Source: Ga0077555 sp963746315
GTDB lineage: Bacteria > Pseudomonadota > Alphaproteobacteria > Rhizobiales > Hyphomicrobiaceae
Direction: 5' to 3'
Length of the DNA stretch: 64,000 bases
Assembly (NCBI GenBank): GCA_963746315.1
Contig: CAVVAR010000012.1
Span: 1 to 64,000, forward strand
Position 1 is the stretch's first letter. The number at the start of each line of letters is the position of its first letter. The notes under the pieces were generated by a model. That model saw only the letters and a program-made list of their open reading frames with translations, searched no databases and was not told where the DNA came from. The translations under genes were made by a program, and so were the position numbers. Below are positions 19,162 to 27,064 of this stretch, piece after piece.

Positions 19162-20076
19162 ATGCAACAGCGTTCCACCGAGAAGCGTGGCGGCTCCCGC
19201 AGCCGTATGCTCAAGGGCGGGTTCATTGCCTTCAGTGGTCGACATGCCACGATGCCGTGCGTCGTACGTGACATTTCGGACGGCGGCGCGCGCCTGCAGG
19301 TGGCGCAGGGCGCGGCCGTTCCCGACACCTTCGAGCTGATCGTCGAGCTTGATGGGCTCGAGGCCCAGTGCGTTGTCGTGTGGCGCAAACAACACGAGGT
19401 CGGCGTCGGCTTTCTCGAGGCGCCACGACGCGCGGCCCCGAAACGGGCTCAGGTCGTCAGCCAGAGCGGGCCCGTTGCGCGCGCAACGCTTCGCCGCGGC
19501 GGTCCTGCCGCTCCTCCGATGACCCGCGCCGAGCCGCCTCTCGCCGCGCCGGTCGATCCGGCGGTTTCGGCCTCCATCCGCCAGCCCGAGCCGGCCGCTC
19601 GCCCGTCGAGCCCGATCGTTCTGCGACCCAGGTCCGCGGCCTCGCAAAGTGGCGTGATCCCCATTCTGATCGCCGAGGACGATCCCGACGATCGCCTGCT
19701 GATGCAGGACGCTTTCGCCGAAAGCCGCTTTTCGCACCCGATCGCGTTCGTCGAGAACGGGGTCGAGCTCCTGGCCTATGTCCGGGGCGAGGCGCCCTAT
19801 GAGGGCCGCCCCTATCCAGGTCTGATCCTGCTCGACCTGAATATGCCGAAAATGGACGGCCGCACGGCACTGATGCACCTGAAGACGGATTCGACCTTCA
19901 AGCGCATTCCCGTGATCGTCCTGACCACGTCGAGCGCCGAGGACGACATCCAGCGCACGTACGACCTTGGTGTCACCGCCTACGTCTCCAAGCCCGGCAC
20001 CCACAAAGGCCTGATGGAGCTGGTGTCGTCGCTGAACGACTTCTGGGCGCGTTTCGTAAGCCTGCCCGCCGCCTGA
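19162..20076 (+). CDS. PilZ-REC fusion response regulator
   Basis: A 304-residue two-domain signalling protein. Residues 8-90 form a PilZ-like domain with a basic N-terminal stretch (EKRGGSRSR) and VRDISDGGARL, so binding of cyclic-di-GMP is plausible, although the first Arg motif is not a textbook RxxxR. A Pro/Ala-rich linker spans residues 90-165. A receiver domain of the Rcp1 type follows from 166, with acidic residues AEDDPDD (173-177), phospho-acceptor Asp225 in LLDLNMP, the switch Thr in VLTTSS and Lys in VSKPG. No output domain follows. ATG 19162 is preferred over the TTG nine bases upstream. Confidence 0.85.
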   Translation: MQQRSTEKRGGSRSRMLKGGFIAFSGRHATMPCVVRDISDGGARLQVAQGAAVPDTFELIVELDGLEAQCVVVWRKQHEVGVGFLEAPRRAAPKRAQVVSQSGPVARATLRRGGPAAPPMTRAEPPLAAPVDPAVSASIRQPEPAARPSSPIVLRPRSAASQSGVIPILIAEDDPDDRLLMQDAFAESRFSHPIAFVENGVELLAYVRGEAPYEGRPYPGLILLDLNMPKMDGRTALMHLKTDSTFKRIPVIVLTTSSAEDDIQRTYDLGVTAYVSKPGTHKGLMELVSSLNDFWARFVSLPAA

Positions 20077-20092
20077 AAGGCTCGGCGGCTGG

Positions 20093-20410
20093 TCAGCCGT
20101 CGATCAGCTTGAGACCGGCAATCGCGCCGATCAGAATGACGATCAGGACGAGCCGCGCCGTGCTGGTGGGCTCGCCGTACCACGCCATGCCGATCAGGGC
20201 TGTACCGGCCGCGCCGATGCCGGTCCAAACCGCATAGGCCGTGCCGACGGGAAGCGTCCGGATCGCGACCATCAGGCAGGCGAAACTGGCCGTTGCGAAC
20301 ACCGCGAACACGCCGAGCGGCGCGATGCGCGGTGGCCAGCCCAGATAGCGCATCGATGTCGTGAAGCCGATCTCGAAGAGGCCGGCGAGCAGGAGATAGA
20401 TCCATCCCAT
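20093..20410 (-). CDS. SMR-family exporter (Gdx/SugE-like)
   Basis: Four-helix small multidrug resistance protein of 105 residues. The first helix, WIYLLLAGLFEIGFTTSMRY, keeps the essential membrane Glu (residue 13), and helix 3 contains GTAYAVWTGIGAAGTAL. The LAGLFE spacing resembles guanidinium exporters (Gdx) more than EmrE, but a drug-type function cannot be excluded. The start has a GGGGAAACG ribosome site and lies just after the natural end of hslV, so the two may be co-transcribed. Only one SMR gene is seen, consistent with a homodimer of dual topology. Confidence 0.85.
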   Translation of the reverse strand: MGWIYLLLAGLFEIGFTTSMRYLGWPPRIAPLGVFAVFATASFACLMVAIRTLPVGTAYAVWTGIGAAGTALIGMAWYGEPTSTARLVLIVILIGAIAGLKLIDG

Positions 20411-21003
20411 CGAGGTCGTTTCCCCGGGCGGTCGGTCAGCGCGCCGAACTCGAGGCTCTCGATGACCAGAGACCCGTTGGTATAGACGCAGATCTCGGCT
20501 GCGATCCCCATGGCTTTGCGCGCGATGGCTTCGGCCGCCATGTCGGTGTCGATCAACGCCCGCGCCGCTGCAAGCGCGTAGTTGCCGCCCGATCCGATGC
20601 CCATCAGGTCGTTTTCGGGCTCGAGCACGTCGCCGGTTCCTGTGAGGACGAGGCTGCGCTCACGGTCGGCCACCAGCATCATGGCTTCGAGGCGCCTCAG
20701 GAAGCGATCGGTGCGCCAGTCCTTGGCGAGCTCGACACAGGCCCGGGTGAGTTGCCCTGGATACTGCTCGAGCTTGGCCTCCAGGCGTTCGAACAGAGTG
20801 AAGGCGTCGGCCGTCGATCCGGCGAAACCGCCGATCACGTCGCCCTTGCCGAGCGTCCGCACCTTGCGCGCGTTGGACTTGATCACGGTCGCCCCGAGCG
20901 AGACCTGCCCGTCGCCGGCGATGACGACGCGTCCGCCTTTGCGCACGGTGAGAATGGTCGTGCCGTGCCAGGTGGACGACGCGTGGTCGGCGCTCGTTGT
21001 CAT
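20272..21003 (-). CDS. hslV: ATP-dependent protease peptidase subunit HslV, abnormal C-terminus
   Basis: Proteolytic subunit of the HslVU (ClpYQ) protease. The propeptide ends WHG before the catalytic Thr-Thr (TTILTVRK), followed by VVIAGDGQVSLG and IGSGGNYALAAARAL; a normal HslV would finish shortly after EICVYTNGSLVIESL. As written, the frame continues for another 50-odd residues of low-complexity Ser/Arg-rich sequence that is simply the SMR gene read out of frame, stopping at 20272. Removing one base near 20440-20450 gives TGA at 20436 and a 188-residue protein. ATG 21003 is chosen over the upstream GTG by its GGGAG site. The partner hslU lies far away at 43.6-44.9 kb. Confidence 0.9.
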   Translation of the reverse strand: MTTSADHASSTWHGTTILTVRKGGRVVIAGDGQVSLGATVIKSNARKVRTLGKGDVIGGFAGSTADAFTLFERLEAKLEQYPGQLTRACVELAKDWRTDRFLRRLEAMMLVADRERSLVLTGTGDVLEPENDLMGIGSGGNYALAAARALIDTDMAAEAIARKAMGIAAEICVYTNGSLVIESLEFGALTDRPGKRPRWDGSISCSPASSRSASRHRCAIWAGHRASRRSACSRCSQRPVSPA

Positions 21004-21143
21004 ATCGGGCACTCCCGCCTGGGTAAGCTGGTGTTAACCTTGGCAATGGCTTCTGCTCGTGTCATTGACGCCCCATAGCATGAGTTCAATCGTCTGGCAC
21101 GACTACGGCAACGCGCCGTAGCGGCGAACAACCCGGTGATCCC

Positions 21144-21740
21144 GTGACCCGCACCGCCACCATCGAGCGCACCACCAAAGAGACCGCCATCAAGGCGACC
21201 GTCAACCTCGACGGCACCGGCATCTTCCGCATCGCGACCGGCGTCGGCTTCCTCGACCATATGCTCGAGCAACTGGCCCGGCACGGCTTGATCGACATCG
21301 AGCTCGAGGCGAAGGGCGATCTCCATATCGACTTCCACCACACCGTCGAGGATTGCGGTATCGTCCTCGGCCAGGCCGTGGCCAAGGCGCTGGGCGACAA
21401 GGCCGGCATCACGCGCTACGCGTCCGTGGACCTTCCCATGGACGAGGCACTGACCCGCGTCGCCATCGACGTCTCGGGCCGCCCTTATCTGATTTGGCGC
21501 GTCGAGTTCACACGCCCCAAGCTCGGCGAGATGGATACCGAGCTGTTCCGCGAATGGTTCCAGGCCTTCGCCCAGAATGCCGGCATTACCCTTCATATCG
21601 AGAACGTCTACGGCGACAACAATCATCACATCGCGGAGACGTGCTACAAGGGACTGGCGCGTGCGCTGCGGACCGCGGTCGCGCCTGATCCGCGTCAAGC
21701 TGGCCGCGTTCCGTCGACCAAGGGCAGCCTCAGCGGCTGA
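21144..21740 (+). CDS. hisB: Imidazoleglycerol-phosphate dehydratase
   Basis: Sixth step of histidine synthesis, converting imidazoleglycerol phosphate to imidazoleacetol phosphate with Mn2+. It is 198 residues from GTG 21144. Both metal-binding repeats are intact: HHTVED near residue 70 and DNNHHIAE near residue 160, along with GFLDHMLEQLARH. It diverges from hslV across a 140-base promoter region. The order hisB, DUF2628, hisH is typical of alphaproteobacteria. Confidence 0.97.
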   Translation: MTRTATIERTTKETAIKATVNLDGTGIFRIATGVGFLDHMLEQLARHGLIDIELEAKGDLHIDFHHTVEDCGIVLGQAVAKALGDKAGITRYASVDLPMDEALTRVAIDVSGRPYLIWRVEFTRPKLGEMDTELFREWFQAFAQNAGITLHIENVYGDNNHHIAETCYKGLARALRTAVAPDPRQAGRVPSTKGSLSG

Positions 21741-21798
21741 CCGGTCGCGAGGCATCCGACTGGAGCTGGGTCGCGTGACTGGCCGGAAAGATTGAAGC

Positions 21799-22290
21799 AT
21801 GCACACCTACACCGTTCACGAGCCCCGCGATGGTCCCGCCGACCGCTACGAGCGTGGCGAGGCGCTGGTCTTCGTCCGCGATGGGTTCTCGCTCTTCGCT
21901 GCGGCCCTGACGCCCTTCTGGATGATCGCCAATGGCCTCTGGTTGGCTTTGGTCGCCTACCTTGCGGCCCTGATCGGCATCGAGCTGGTCGTCTGGTCGC
22001 TCGGCATCGGTCAACAGGCCGCCGCTTGGATCATGATCGCGCTTCACCTTCTCATCGGTTTCGAGAGCGATGCGATCCGCCGTTGGACGCTTCTCCGCAA
22101 TGGCTACGATCTCATGGGCACCGTCAGCGGGCGCACTCACGACGAGTGTGAGCGACGGTTCGTGGAGGCTTGGCTGCACGAGCGACCCTATACCGTCGCG
22201 CGGCCGGTGCCGCCCCCGCCTCCGGGCGTCATGGGGCGCGGGACCGGAGGTCGCTTGAGCATTATGGCCTTGCGGCCTGGCAGGATCTGA
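21799..22290 (+). CDS. DUF2628 membrane protein
   Basis: A 163-residue protein of unknown function, characteristically located between hisB and hisH in Hyphomicrobiales. The N-terminus (HTYTVHEP) and the FVRDGFSLFAAALTPFWM segment match the family. Three hydrophobic segments between residues 30 and 95 predict membrane insertion, and a Pro-rich run lies near residue 135. It is followed four bases later by hisH. No direct enzymatic role is apparent. Confidence 0.85.
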   Translation: MHTYTVHEPRDGPADRYERGEALVFVRDGFSLFAAALTPFWMIANGLWLALVAYLAALIGIELVVWSLGIGQQAAAWIMIALHLLIGFESDAIRRWTLLRNGYDLMGTVSGRTHDECERRFVEAWLHERPYTVARPVPPPPPGVMGRGTGGRLSIMALRPGRI

Positions 22291-22294
22291 GCCA

Positions 22295-22948
22295 ATGCAG
22301 CGCGTGATCATTATCGACTATGGATCGGGCAATCTGCACTCGGCCGCCAAGGCGTTCGAGCGCGCGGCTCGCGAAGGTGGGAGTGGCGCAACGATAGAAG
22401 TTTCGTCGAGCCCCGATGCGGTATTGAGGGCCGATCGCGTCGTCTTGCCGGGCGTCGGCGCCTTTGCCGACTGCAAGCGCGGCCTCGACGCCGTCACCGG
22501 CATGCGCGAGGCGCTGGAGACGGCCGTACGACAGAAGGGGCGCCCGTTCCTCGGCATTTGCGTCGGCCAGCAACTCCTGGCAACCCGTGGGCTCGAGCAT
22601 GTGGTGACCGAGGGCCTCGGCTGGATCGAGGGTGAGGTCCGTGTCCTCGAGCCGAGCGACGCCGCCCTGAAAATCCCCCACATGGGTTGGAACACGTTGA
22701 CGGTCGCTATGGAGCATCCGTTGCTCGCGGGGCTTCCGACGGGCCCTGCTGGCCTTCACGCCTATTTCGTTCACTCCTATCACCTTGTACCGAGACATCG
22801 CGATGTCGTCGTCGCCGAGACCGACTATGGCGGTCCGGTCACCGCGATGGTCGCGAAGGACAATATCGCCGGCACCCAGTTCCACCCCGAGAAGAGCCAG
22901 CGGCTGGGATTGGGCCTGATCGCGAATTTTCTCTCCTGGAAGCCGTGA
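22295..22948 (+). CDS. hisH: Imidazole glycerol phosphate synthase, glutamine amidotransferase subunit
   Basis: Class I glutamine amidotransferase that supplies ammonia to HisF in histidine synthesis. It is 217 residues, with the N-terminal IIDYGSGN, the nucleophile Cys89 in FLGICVGQQLL, and the His197-Pro-Glu199 dyad in QFHPEKS. No hisF is in this window; hisA is found 8.4 kb further on. It converges on the tonB gene with a 16-base gap. Confidence 0.97.
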   Translation: MQRVIIIDYGSGNLHSAAKAFERAAREGGSGATIEVSSSPDAVLRADRVVLPGVGAFADCKRGLDAVTGMREALETAVRQKGRPFLGICVGQQLLATRGLEHVVTEGLGWIEGEVRVLEPSDAALKIPHMGWNTLTVAMEHPLLAGLPTGPAGLHAYFVHSYHLVPRHRDVVVAETDYGGPVTAMVAKDNIAGTQFHPEKSQRLGLGLIANFLSWKP

Positions 22949-22964
22949 TCGCCCCCGGTATGTC

Positions 22965-23951
22965 TCAGCGGAAGTGGTAGGGGACCTCGTAGGTCCGCTG
23001 CGCCAATGTCATGCCAGCCGGCGGGACCGGGAACGTGGCCTTTCGGACTGCTGTGACGGCAGCGTCGTCCAGCACGCCGTAGCCGCTCGACTTGGCGACG
23101 CGCACAAACTCCAGCCCTCCACCTTCGGCGATGGCGAACGCCACTTTCGCTGTGCCGCGAGCCTTGTGCCGTAAGCCCTTGGGTCGCGTCCTCCCGAGCG
23201 CGTCGACGACACCTTTCGTGAAGGCGCGAATGCTGCCCGCGCTCGCCGCGGCGGCGGCCTGTGAACGCCGGTTGACGCCGTCGGTGGCATGCGAGGTTGC
23301 GCCCCCGGTCTCTGCCGCGACGGCGGCCGTGCTCGGCGGAGGCGGAACTGGCTTGAACTGCTCGCGCTGTTGCGGTTCGAGCTTCGGCTCACGAGCCGGA
23401 AGCGTCACGGCATCGGGTTCTGGCGGGGGCTGGTTGGTATCGGTGAGCGCCAGCTCTGGCAAGGATGCTGATGGCGGCTCTGCTACCGGAGCTTCCGCCG
23501 GCTCGATCGGCGGCGTCTCTTTCCGCGCCTCGTCCTCCGGTTGCGGCTGCTCGGCGGCATCTGGCACCGAGGGAGCTTCCAGGGCTGCGGCAGCCGCCAC
23601 ACCCTCCAGCTGATCGATAATCGCCGCGCTCGCGACCGCCTCTGTTGCGCGCGACGCCCGGCTTTCGAGTGCCGACGCCGGCACCAGTGCCACCTCGACG
23701 CTCACGGCCTCGAGATCGGTTCCGCCAGCTCCGAAGGGATCGCTGGCGCCGGCCAGGGCGGCGATCAAGATCACGCCGTGCAGCCCGAGTGCAAGCGCCA
23801 GCCCCACCGCTACATTGGCGCGGCCCCGGGTGCCTGCGAACACCTCACGGTCGACTGGGTCGTGGCGCAGCATCACCACCGCCCGGCCAGCGTCGTCCGC
23901 AGGTTCGGCAAGTCCGGGTCGGATCGCTTCGAGCATCGGCTGCGCCGTCAT
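22965..23951 (-). CDS. TonB-family energy transducer
   Basis: Couples the proton-motive force (through ExbB/ExbD, not in this window) to outer-membrane receptors. It is 328 residues: a cytoplasmic N-terminus, one membrane anchor near residues 46-68 (VGLALALGLHGVILIAALAG), a long Pro/Glu/Ala-rich periplasmic spacer, and a C-terminal TonB domain from about residue 245 with KARGTAKVAFAIAEGG, SSGYGVLDDAAV and a final YHFR. It is transcribed away from the ZnuD-like receptor, sharing a 147-base regulatory region. This suggests a TonB dedicated to that receptor. Confidence 0.88.
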   Translation of the reverse strand: MTAQPMLEAIRPGLAEPADDAGRAVVMLRHDPVDREVFAGTRGRANVAVGLALALGLHGVILIAALAGASDPFGAGGTDLEAVSVEVALVPASALESRASRATEAVASAAIIDQLEGVAAAAALEAPSVPDAAEQPQPEDEARKETPPIEPAEAPVAEPPSASLPELALTDTNQPPPEPDAVTLPAREPKLEPQQREQFKPVPPPPSTAAVAAETGGATSHATDGVNRRSQAAAAASAGSIRAFTKGVVDALGRTRPKGLRHKARGTAKVAFAIAEGGGLEFVRVAKSSGYGVLDDAAVTAVRKATFPVPPAGMTLAQRTYEVPYHFR

Positions 23952-23966
23952 CCCATCGCCAGATAC

Positions 23967-23979
23967 GTTATAGTGTTGC
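23967..23979 (-). promoter_or_regulatory. Degenerate Zur-like half-palindrome upstream of tonB
   Basis: On the minus strand this reads GCAACACTATAAC, matching the core of the better palindrome at 24053-24071 (GTTACATTATAAC) in 10 of 13 positions. It lies 16 bases upstream of the tonB ATG. TATAAC could alternatively be the tonB -10 box. Confidence 0.4.
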
Positions 23980-24052
23980 GCTTAAACCACGCGTCGGCAG
24001 GCTTGTCGATTACCCGACCATGATCGGCTTGCCGAGTTCCCCGACCACCGAC

Positions 24053-24071
24053 AATGTTACATTATAACATT
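24053..24071 (+). promoter_or_regulatory. Zur-like operator upstream of the ZnuD-like receptor
   Basis: A perfect 7-bp inverted repeat, AATGTTA and TAACATT, around CATTA. It resembles the GTTATA-n-TATAAC type box of alphaproteobacterial Zur regulators. It lies 27 bases upstream of the receptor ATG, a position where a zinc-bound repressor would block transcription. Confidence 0.6.
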
Positions 24072-24098
24072 TCCGATGACCAAGGGGGCTCGGTTGGC

Positions 24099-26342
24099 AT
24101 GACCAGGAAAATTCAACGACCGGCCGGGGCTGTGCTTGCGGCCGGCCTGGTGTGCTTCGGAGCCGGCACGGTCCGCGCGCAAACGCAGCTGCCGGGCATC
24201 GTCGTCTCGACGCCGAGTCCGGTCGTGCGGCAGCCGACGCGGCCGGCACCTGCCGTGTCTCAGGCTCCGTCTGGCGGCGGTGCGCCTGCGGCGGCTCCTA
24301 TTCCTGTTGCAACGGATTCCGAGCGGCCGCCCGGAACGCTGCTCGTCGTCGACGACGCCTTCGTGCCCGTGACGATCGCGACCGACCGCGAGCTGCTGGC
24401 CAACCCCGGTCCCACCATCGCCGACACCCTGTCGCAGAAGCCCGGGATCGTCGGATCGACGTTCGCGCCGGGGTCCAACCGGCCCGTGATTCGCGGTCTC
24501 GATACCTATCGTGTCCGCGTCCAGGAGAACGGCATCGGCAGTCACGACGTGGCGGCTCTGTCCGAGGACCATGGCGTTCCCATTGATCCCTTTTCCGCTG
24601 AGCGCGTCGAGGTGGTGCGCGGGCCGGCTACATTGCGCTACGGCTCCCAGGCCATCGGCGGTGTGGTCTCCGTCGAGAACAATCGCATCCCCATGTTCAT
24701 CCCGCCGCGCGGGTTTGCGGCCGAGCTGAAGGGTGGTCTCAACTCCGTCGACAAGGGCAGGGACGGCGCCTTTCAGGTGACCGCTGGCGCCGGCAACTTT
24801 GCCGTCCACGCCGATGCGTTTCGGCGTCGCGCTTCCGACTACGACACGCCGCAAGGCGTGCAGCCGAACACCTTCGTCGACGCCAAGGGCGTCTCGCTCG
24901 GCGGCTCCTGGATCTGGGCTGACGGCTTCTTCGGCGTTGCCTGGACCCGCTACCAGAGCCTCTATGGCATTCCGGGAGAGGAGGCCCTCGAGGCCAGGCC
25001 CCGCATCGACCTGACCCAGGACAAGCTGACCGCCAAGGGCGAGTGGCGGATTCGCGACTACGGCATCGAGGCCGTCAGGCTCTGGCTCGGCTCGTCGCGC
25101 TATGCCCATAACGAGGTCATACGCGAGGGCCACGGCCACGGTCACGAGGAGGAGGAGCCCGGCCACGAGGACGAGGGCCCTATCGGTGATATCATCGGCA
25201 CCCGGTTCACCAACCGCGAGTACGAGGCCCGCGCCGAGGCACAGCATCTCCCAGTCTACACCGCCCTGGGCGAGCTGCGCGGCGCGGCCGGTGTCCAGAT
25301 CGGACGCAAGCGCACACGCGGCTTCGGCGTCGAGGAGCCTGTGGACGGCCTGCTCGACCCGGCTGCACGCCAGAGCATGGTCGCCGGCTTCCTGTTCGAG
25401 GAGCTCGAGGTCACTCGGCGGCTGAGGCTCCAGGCCGCCGGTCGCATCGAGGGCAACAATGCCGACGGCACGGGCGTCGAGGATCCCCTTTTGACGACCG
25501 ATGCTGAGCGCTTCGCGCGAAGCTTCACGCCTCTCAGCGGCAGTCTCGGGCTCTTGTACGAGCTGCCGCTCGGCGTTGTCGCGCGCCTCACTGCCCAGCA
25601 CACTGAGCGGGCACCGGACATCGGCGAGCTGTTCTCGAAAGGCGTCCACGAAGCCACCGGAACCTTCGAGATCGGCAATCCCAACCTTGCCGTCGAGAAA
25701 GCCAATACCGCCGAGTTGGGCTTCAAGCGATCCAAGGGACACTTCCGCTTCGACGCCAGCGTGTTCCACACGGTCTACGACGGCTTCATCTTCAAGAGCT
25801 TCACCGGCCGCCAGTGCGACGACACGCTCGACACGTGTGGCGCGGGCGAGGAGCTCGACGAGCTGGTCTTCGCGCAGCGCGACGCCAAGTTCACCGGCGC
25901 CGAGCTGGGCGCAGAGCTGGACATCGCGCGCCTCGGCCGCGGCATCTGGGGCGTGTCCGGCCAATACGACTTTGTACGGGCCAGCTTCGACGGCGGCATT
26001 AACGTGCCGCGCATCCCACCGCATCGCGTCGGCGCCGGTCTCTACTACCGCGATCCGGCGTGGCTCGCCCGCGTCTTCACACTGCACGCGTTCCGGCAGG
26101 ATGACGTTTCCCAGCTCGATGCCCGCGATACGCCGACCAACGGCTATACACTGCTGAATGCGGAGTTGGCCTACACGTTCAAGACCGGTCGCGAGGATGA
26201 CATCGCCTCGGCCATGACCATCGGCATCAAGGGCGAGAACCTGCTCGACGACGACGTCCGCAACCACGTCTCGTTCAAGAAGGACGAGGTCCTGCAACCT
26301 GGCCGGACGATCCGCCTCTTCGGCTCGATCAAGCTGAACTGA
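24099..26342 (+). CDS. ZnuD-like TonB-dependent outer-membrane receptor
   Basis: Outer-membrane beta-barrel receptor of 747 residues. A signal peptide ends near VRAQ; a short Pro-rich stretch precedes the plug domain: TIADTLSQKPGIVGS, RPVIRGLDTYRVRVQENG, the ZnuD-like SEDHGVPIDPFSAERVEVV and RGPATLRYGSQAIGGVV. A His/Glu-rich extracellular loop near residues 342-362 (GHGHGHEEEEPGHEDEG) is the kind used to capture zinc. The barrel ends with a C-terminal segment finishing IKLN. ATG 24099 has AAGGGGG upstream. The palindrome before it and the divergent tonB support zinc uptake; other metals such as nickel remain possible. Confidence 0.88.
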   Translation: MTRKIQRPAGAVLAAGLVCFGAGTVRAQTQLPGIVVSTPSPVVRQPTRPAPAVSQAPSGGGAPAAAPIPVATDSERPPGTLLVVDDAFVPVTIATDRELLANPGPTIADTLSQKPGIVGSTFAPGSNRPVIRGLDTYRVRVQENGIGSHDVAALSEDHGVPIDPFSAERVEVVRGPATLRYGSQAIGGVVSVENNRIPMFIPPRGFAAELKGGLNSVDKGRDGAFQVTAGAGNFAVHADAFRRRASDYDTPQGVQPNTFVDAKGVSLGGSWIWADGFFGVAWTRYQSLYGIPGEEALEARPRIDLTQDKLTAKGEWRIRDYGIEAVRLWLGSSRYAHNEVIREGHGHGHEEEEPGHEDEGPIGDIIGTRFTNREYEARAEAQHLPVYTALGELRGAAGVQIGRKRTRGFGVEEPVDGLLDPAARQSMVAGFLFEELEVTRRLRLQAAGRIEGNNADGTGVEDPLLTTDAERFARSFTPLSGSLGLLYELPLGVVARLTAQHTERAPDIGELFSKGVHEATGTFEIGNPNLAVEKANTAELGFKRSKGHFRFDASVFHTVYDGFIFKSFTGRQCDDTLDTCGAGEELDELVFAQRDAKFTGAELGAELDIARLGRGIWGVSGQYDFVRASFDGGINVPRIPPHRVGAGLYYRDPAWLARVFTLHAFRQDDVSQLDARDTPTNGYTLLNAELAYTFKTGREDDIASAMTIGIKGENLLDDDVRNHVSFKKDEVLQPGRTIRLFGSIKLN

Positions 26343-26347
26343 GCGCA

Positions 26348-26380
26348 CCAACGCCCGGCCGTGGGGCGGCCGGGCGTTGG
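26348..26380. terminator. Hairpin terminator after the receptor gene
   Basis: A perfect 13-bp stem (CCAACGCCCGGCC / GGCCGGGCGTTGG) with a 7-base loop begins five bases after the receptor stop. There is no clear T-run, so it may act as a bidirectional or factor-assisted terminator between the convergent genes. Confidence 0.75.
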
Positions 26381-26415
26381 CGGGGCGAAGAGAGAAGAGA
26401 AACGCAAACGCTAAA

Positions 26416-26772
26416 TCAGGCTGCTCGGTCGAGAGCGGTGTCGTCCTCCTGGCGGTTGTCGCGAAATGCCAGCACGGCCGCCGTCTCGAGCGCCGCCAGA
26501 GCGGCCTGTCGGCGCGGGCGGAACCACCTGAGACTTGTATTGGCGAACGCAGCCTCGCCGCGTGCCTCCTGGACCATCAGGCCATCGTCCGAGCCGAGCA
26601 GCGGAGCGAGCTTGGCCTCGACCGCCTCGGCGGCGAGCTTGGTCCGCAGCATCCAGACCGTATCGAGCGGACGCGCCCAGGCTTCGCCGATTGACATGAG
26701 CGTCTCGGCGATCTGCGCGCGCGCCTCCGAGGACTGGGAGAGGTCGTAAGCGATGAGAAGTGTGCGGGTCAT
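26416..26772 (-). CDS. Stand-alone Cas2-fold / SinR-like protein
   Basis: A 118-residue protein starting TRTLLIAYDLSQ, the beta-strand with a catalytic-type Asp seen in Cas2/VapD ferredoxin-like folds. It continues with a helix, then LDTVWMLRTKLAAEAVEAKLAPLLGSDDGLMV, which matches the stand-alone SinR-like branch (small domain proteins with ISYDL at the start and SDDELLV in the middle). No CRISPR repeats or cas1 are nearby. It lies alone, convergent with the receptor gene. Function of this branch is unknown; metal-dependent nuclease activity would be a guess. Confidence 0.65.
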   Translation of the reverse strand: MTRTLLIAYDLSQSSEARAQIAETLMSIGEAWARPLDTVWMLRTKLAAEAVEAKLAPLLGSDDGLMVQEARGEAAFANTSLRWFRPRRQAALAALETAAVLAFRDNRQEDDTALDRAA

Positions 26773-27064
26773 TGGTGCATCTCGTGGGCGGCGAGAGGGA
26801 GGGGTGTTCGCGACCGCTTCGGTTGGCAGCGAGGCGGCGTGAACATAGAAGGAACATGACGTGATTCGACGTCGTGTTCAATCAATGTTCTCGTCTCTGC
26901 CGGGTCGGTCCGATGATCCGCACCACAAATTTGTCCCCTCCCCATCACCACCCCATATTCTAGGTGTGCTTGCGTGGCTCGCAGGTGCGGCGGGTGCCAG
27001 ATCGGCCCTTCGCCGTGCGCGTCGCGCGCAATTGCGCGCAATTATTTGAGGATTGACCGGCGAG

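Noticed and set aside
24057..26351. A 764-codon open frame on the minus strand covering the whole receptor gene
   Set aside because: It is antisense to a clear ZnuD-like receptor; such long frames are common in high-GC DNA. No motif or ribosome site supports it.
26416..26772. Cas2-like protein as sign of a CRISPR-Cas locus
   Set aside because: No direct-repeat arrays or cas1 or effector genes were seen nearby; the sequence fits a stand-alone branch.
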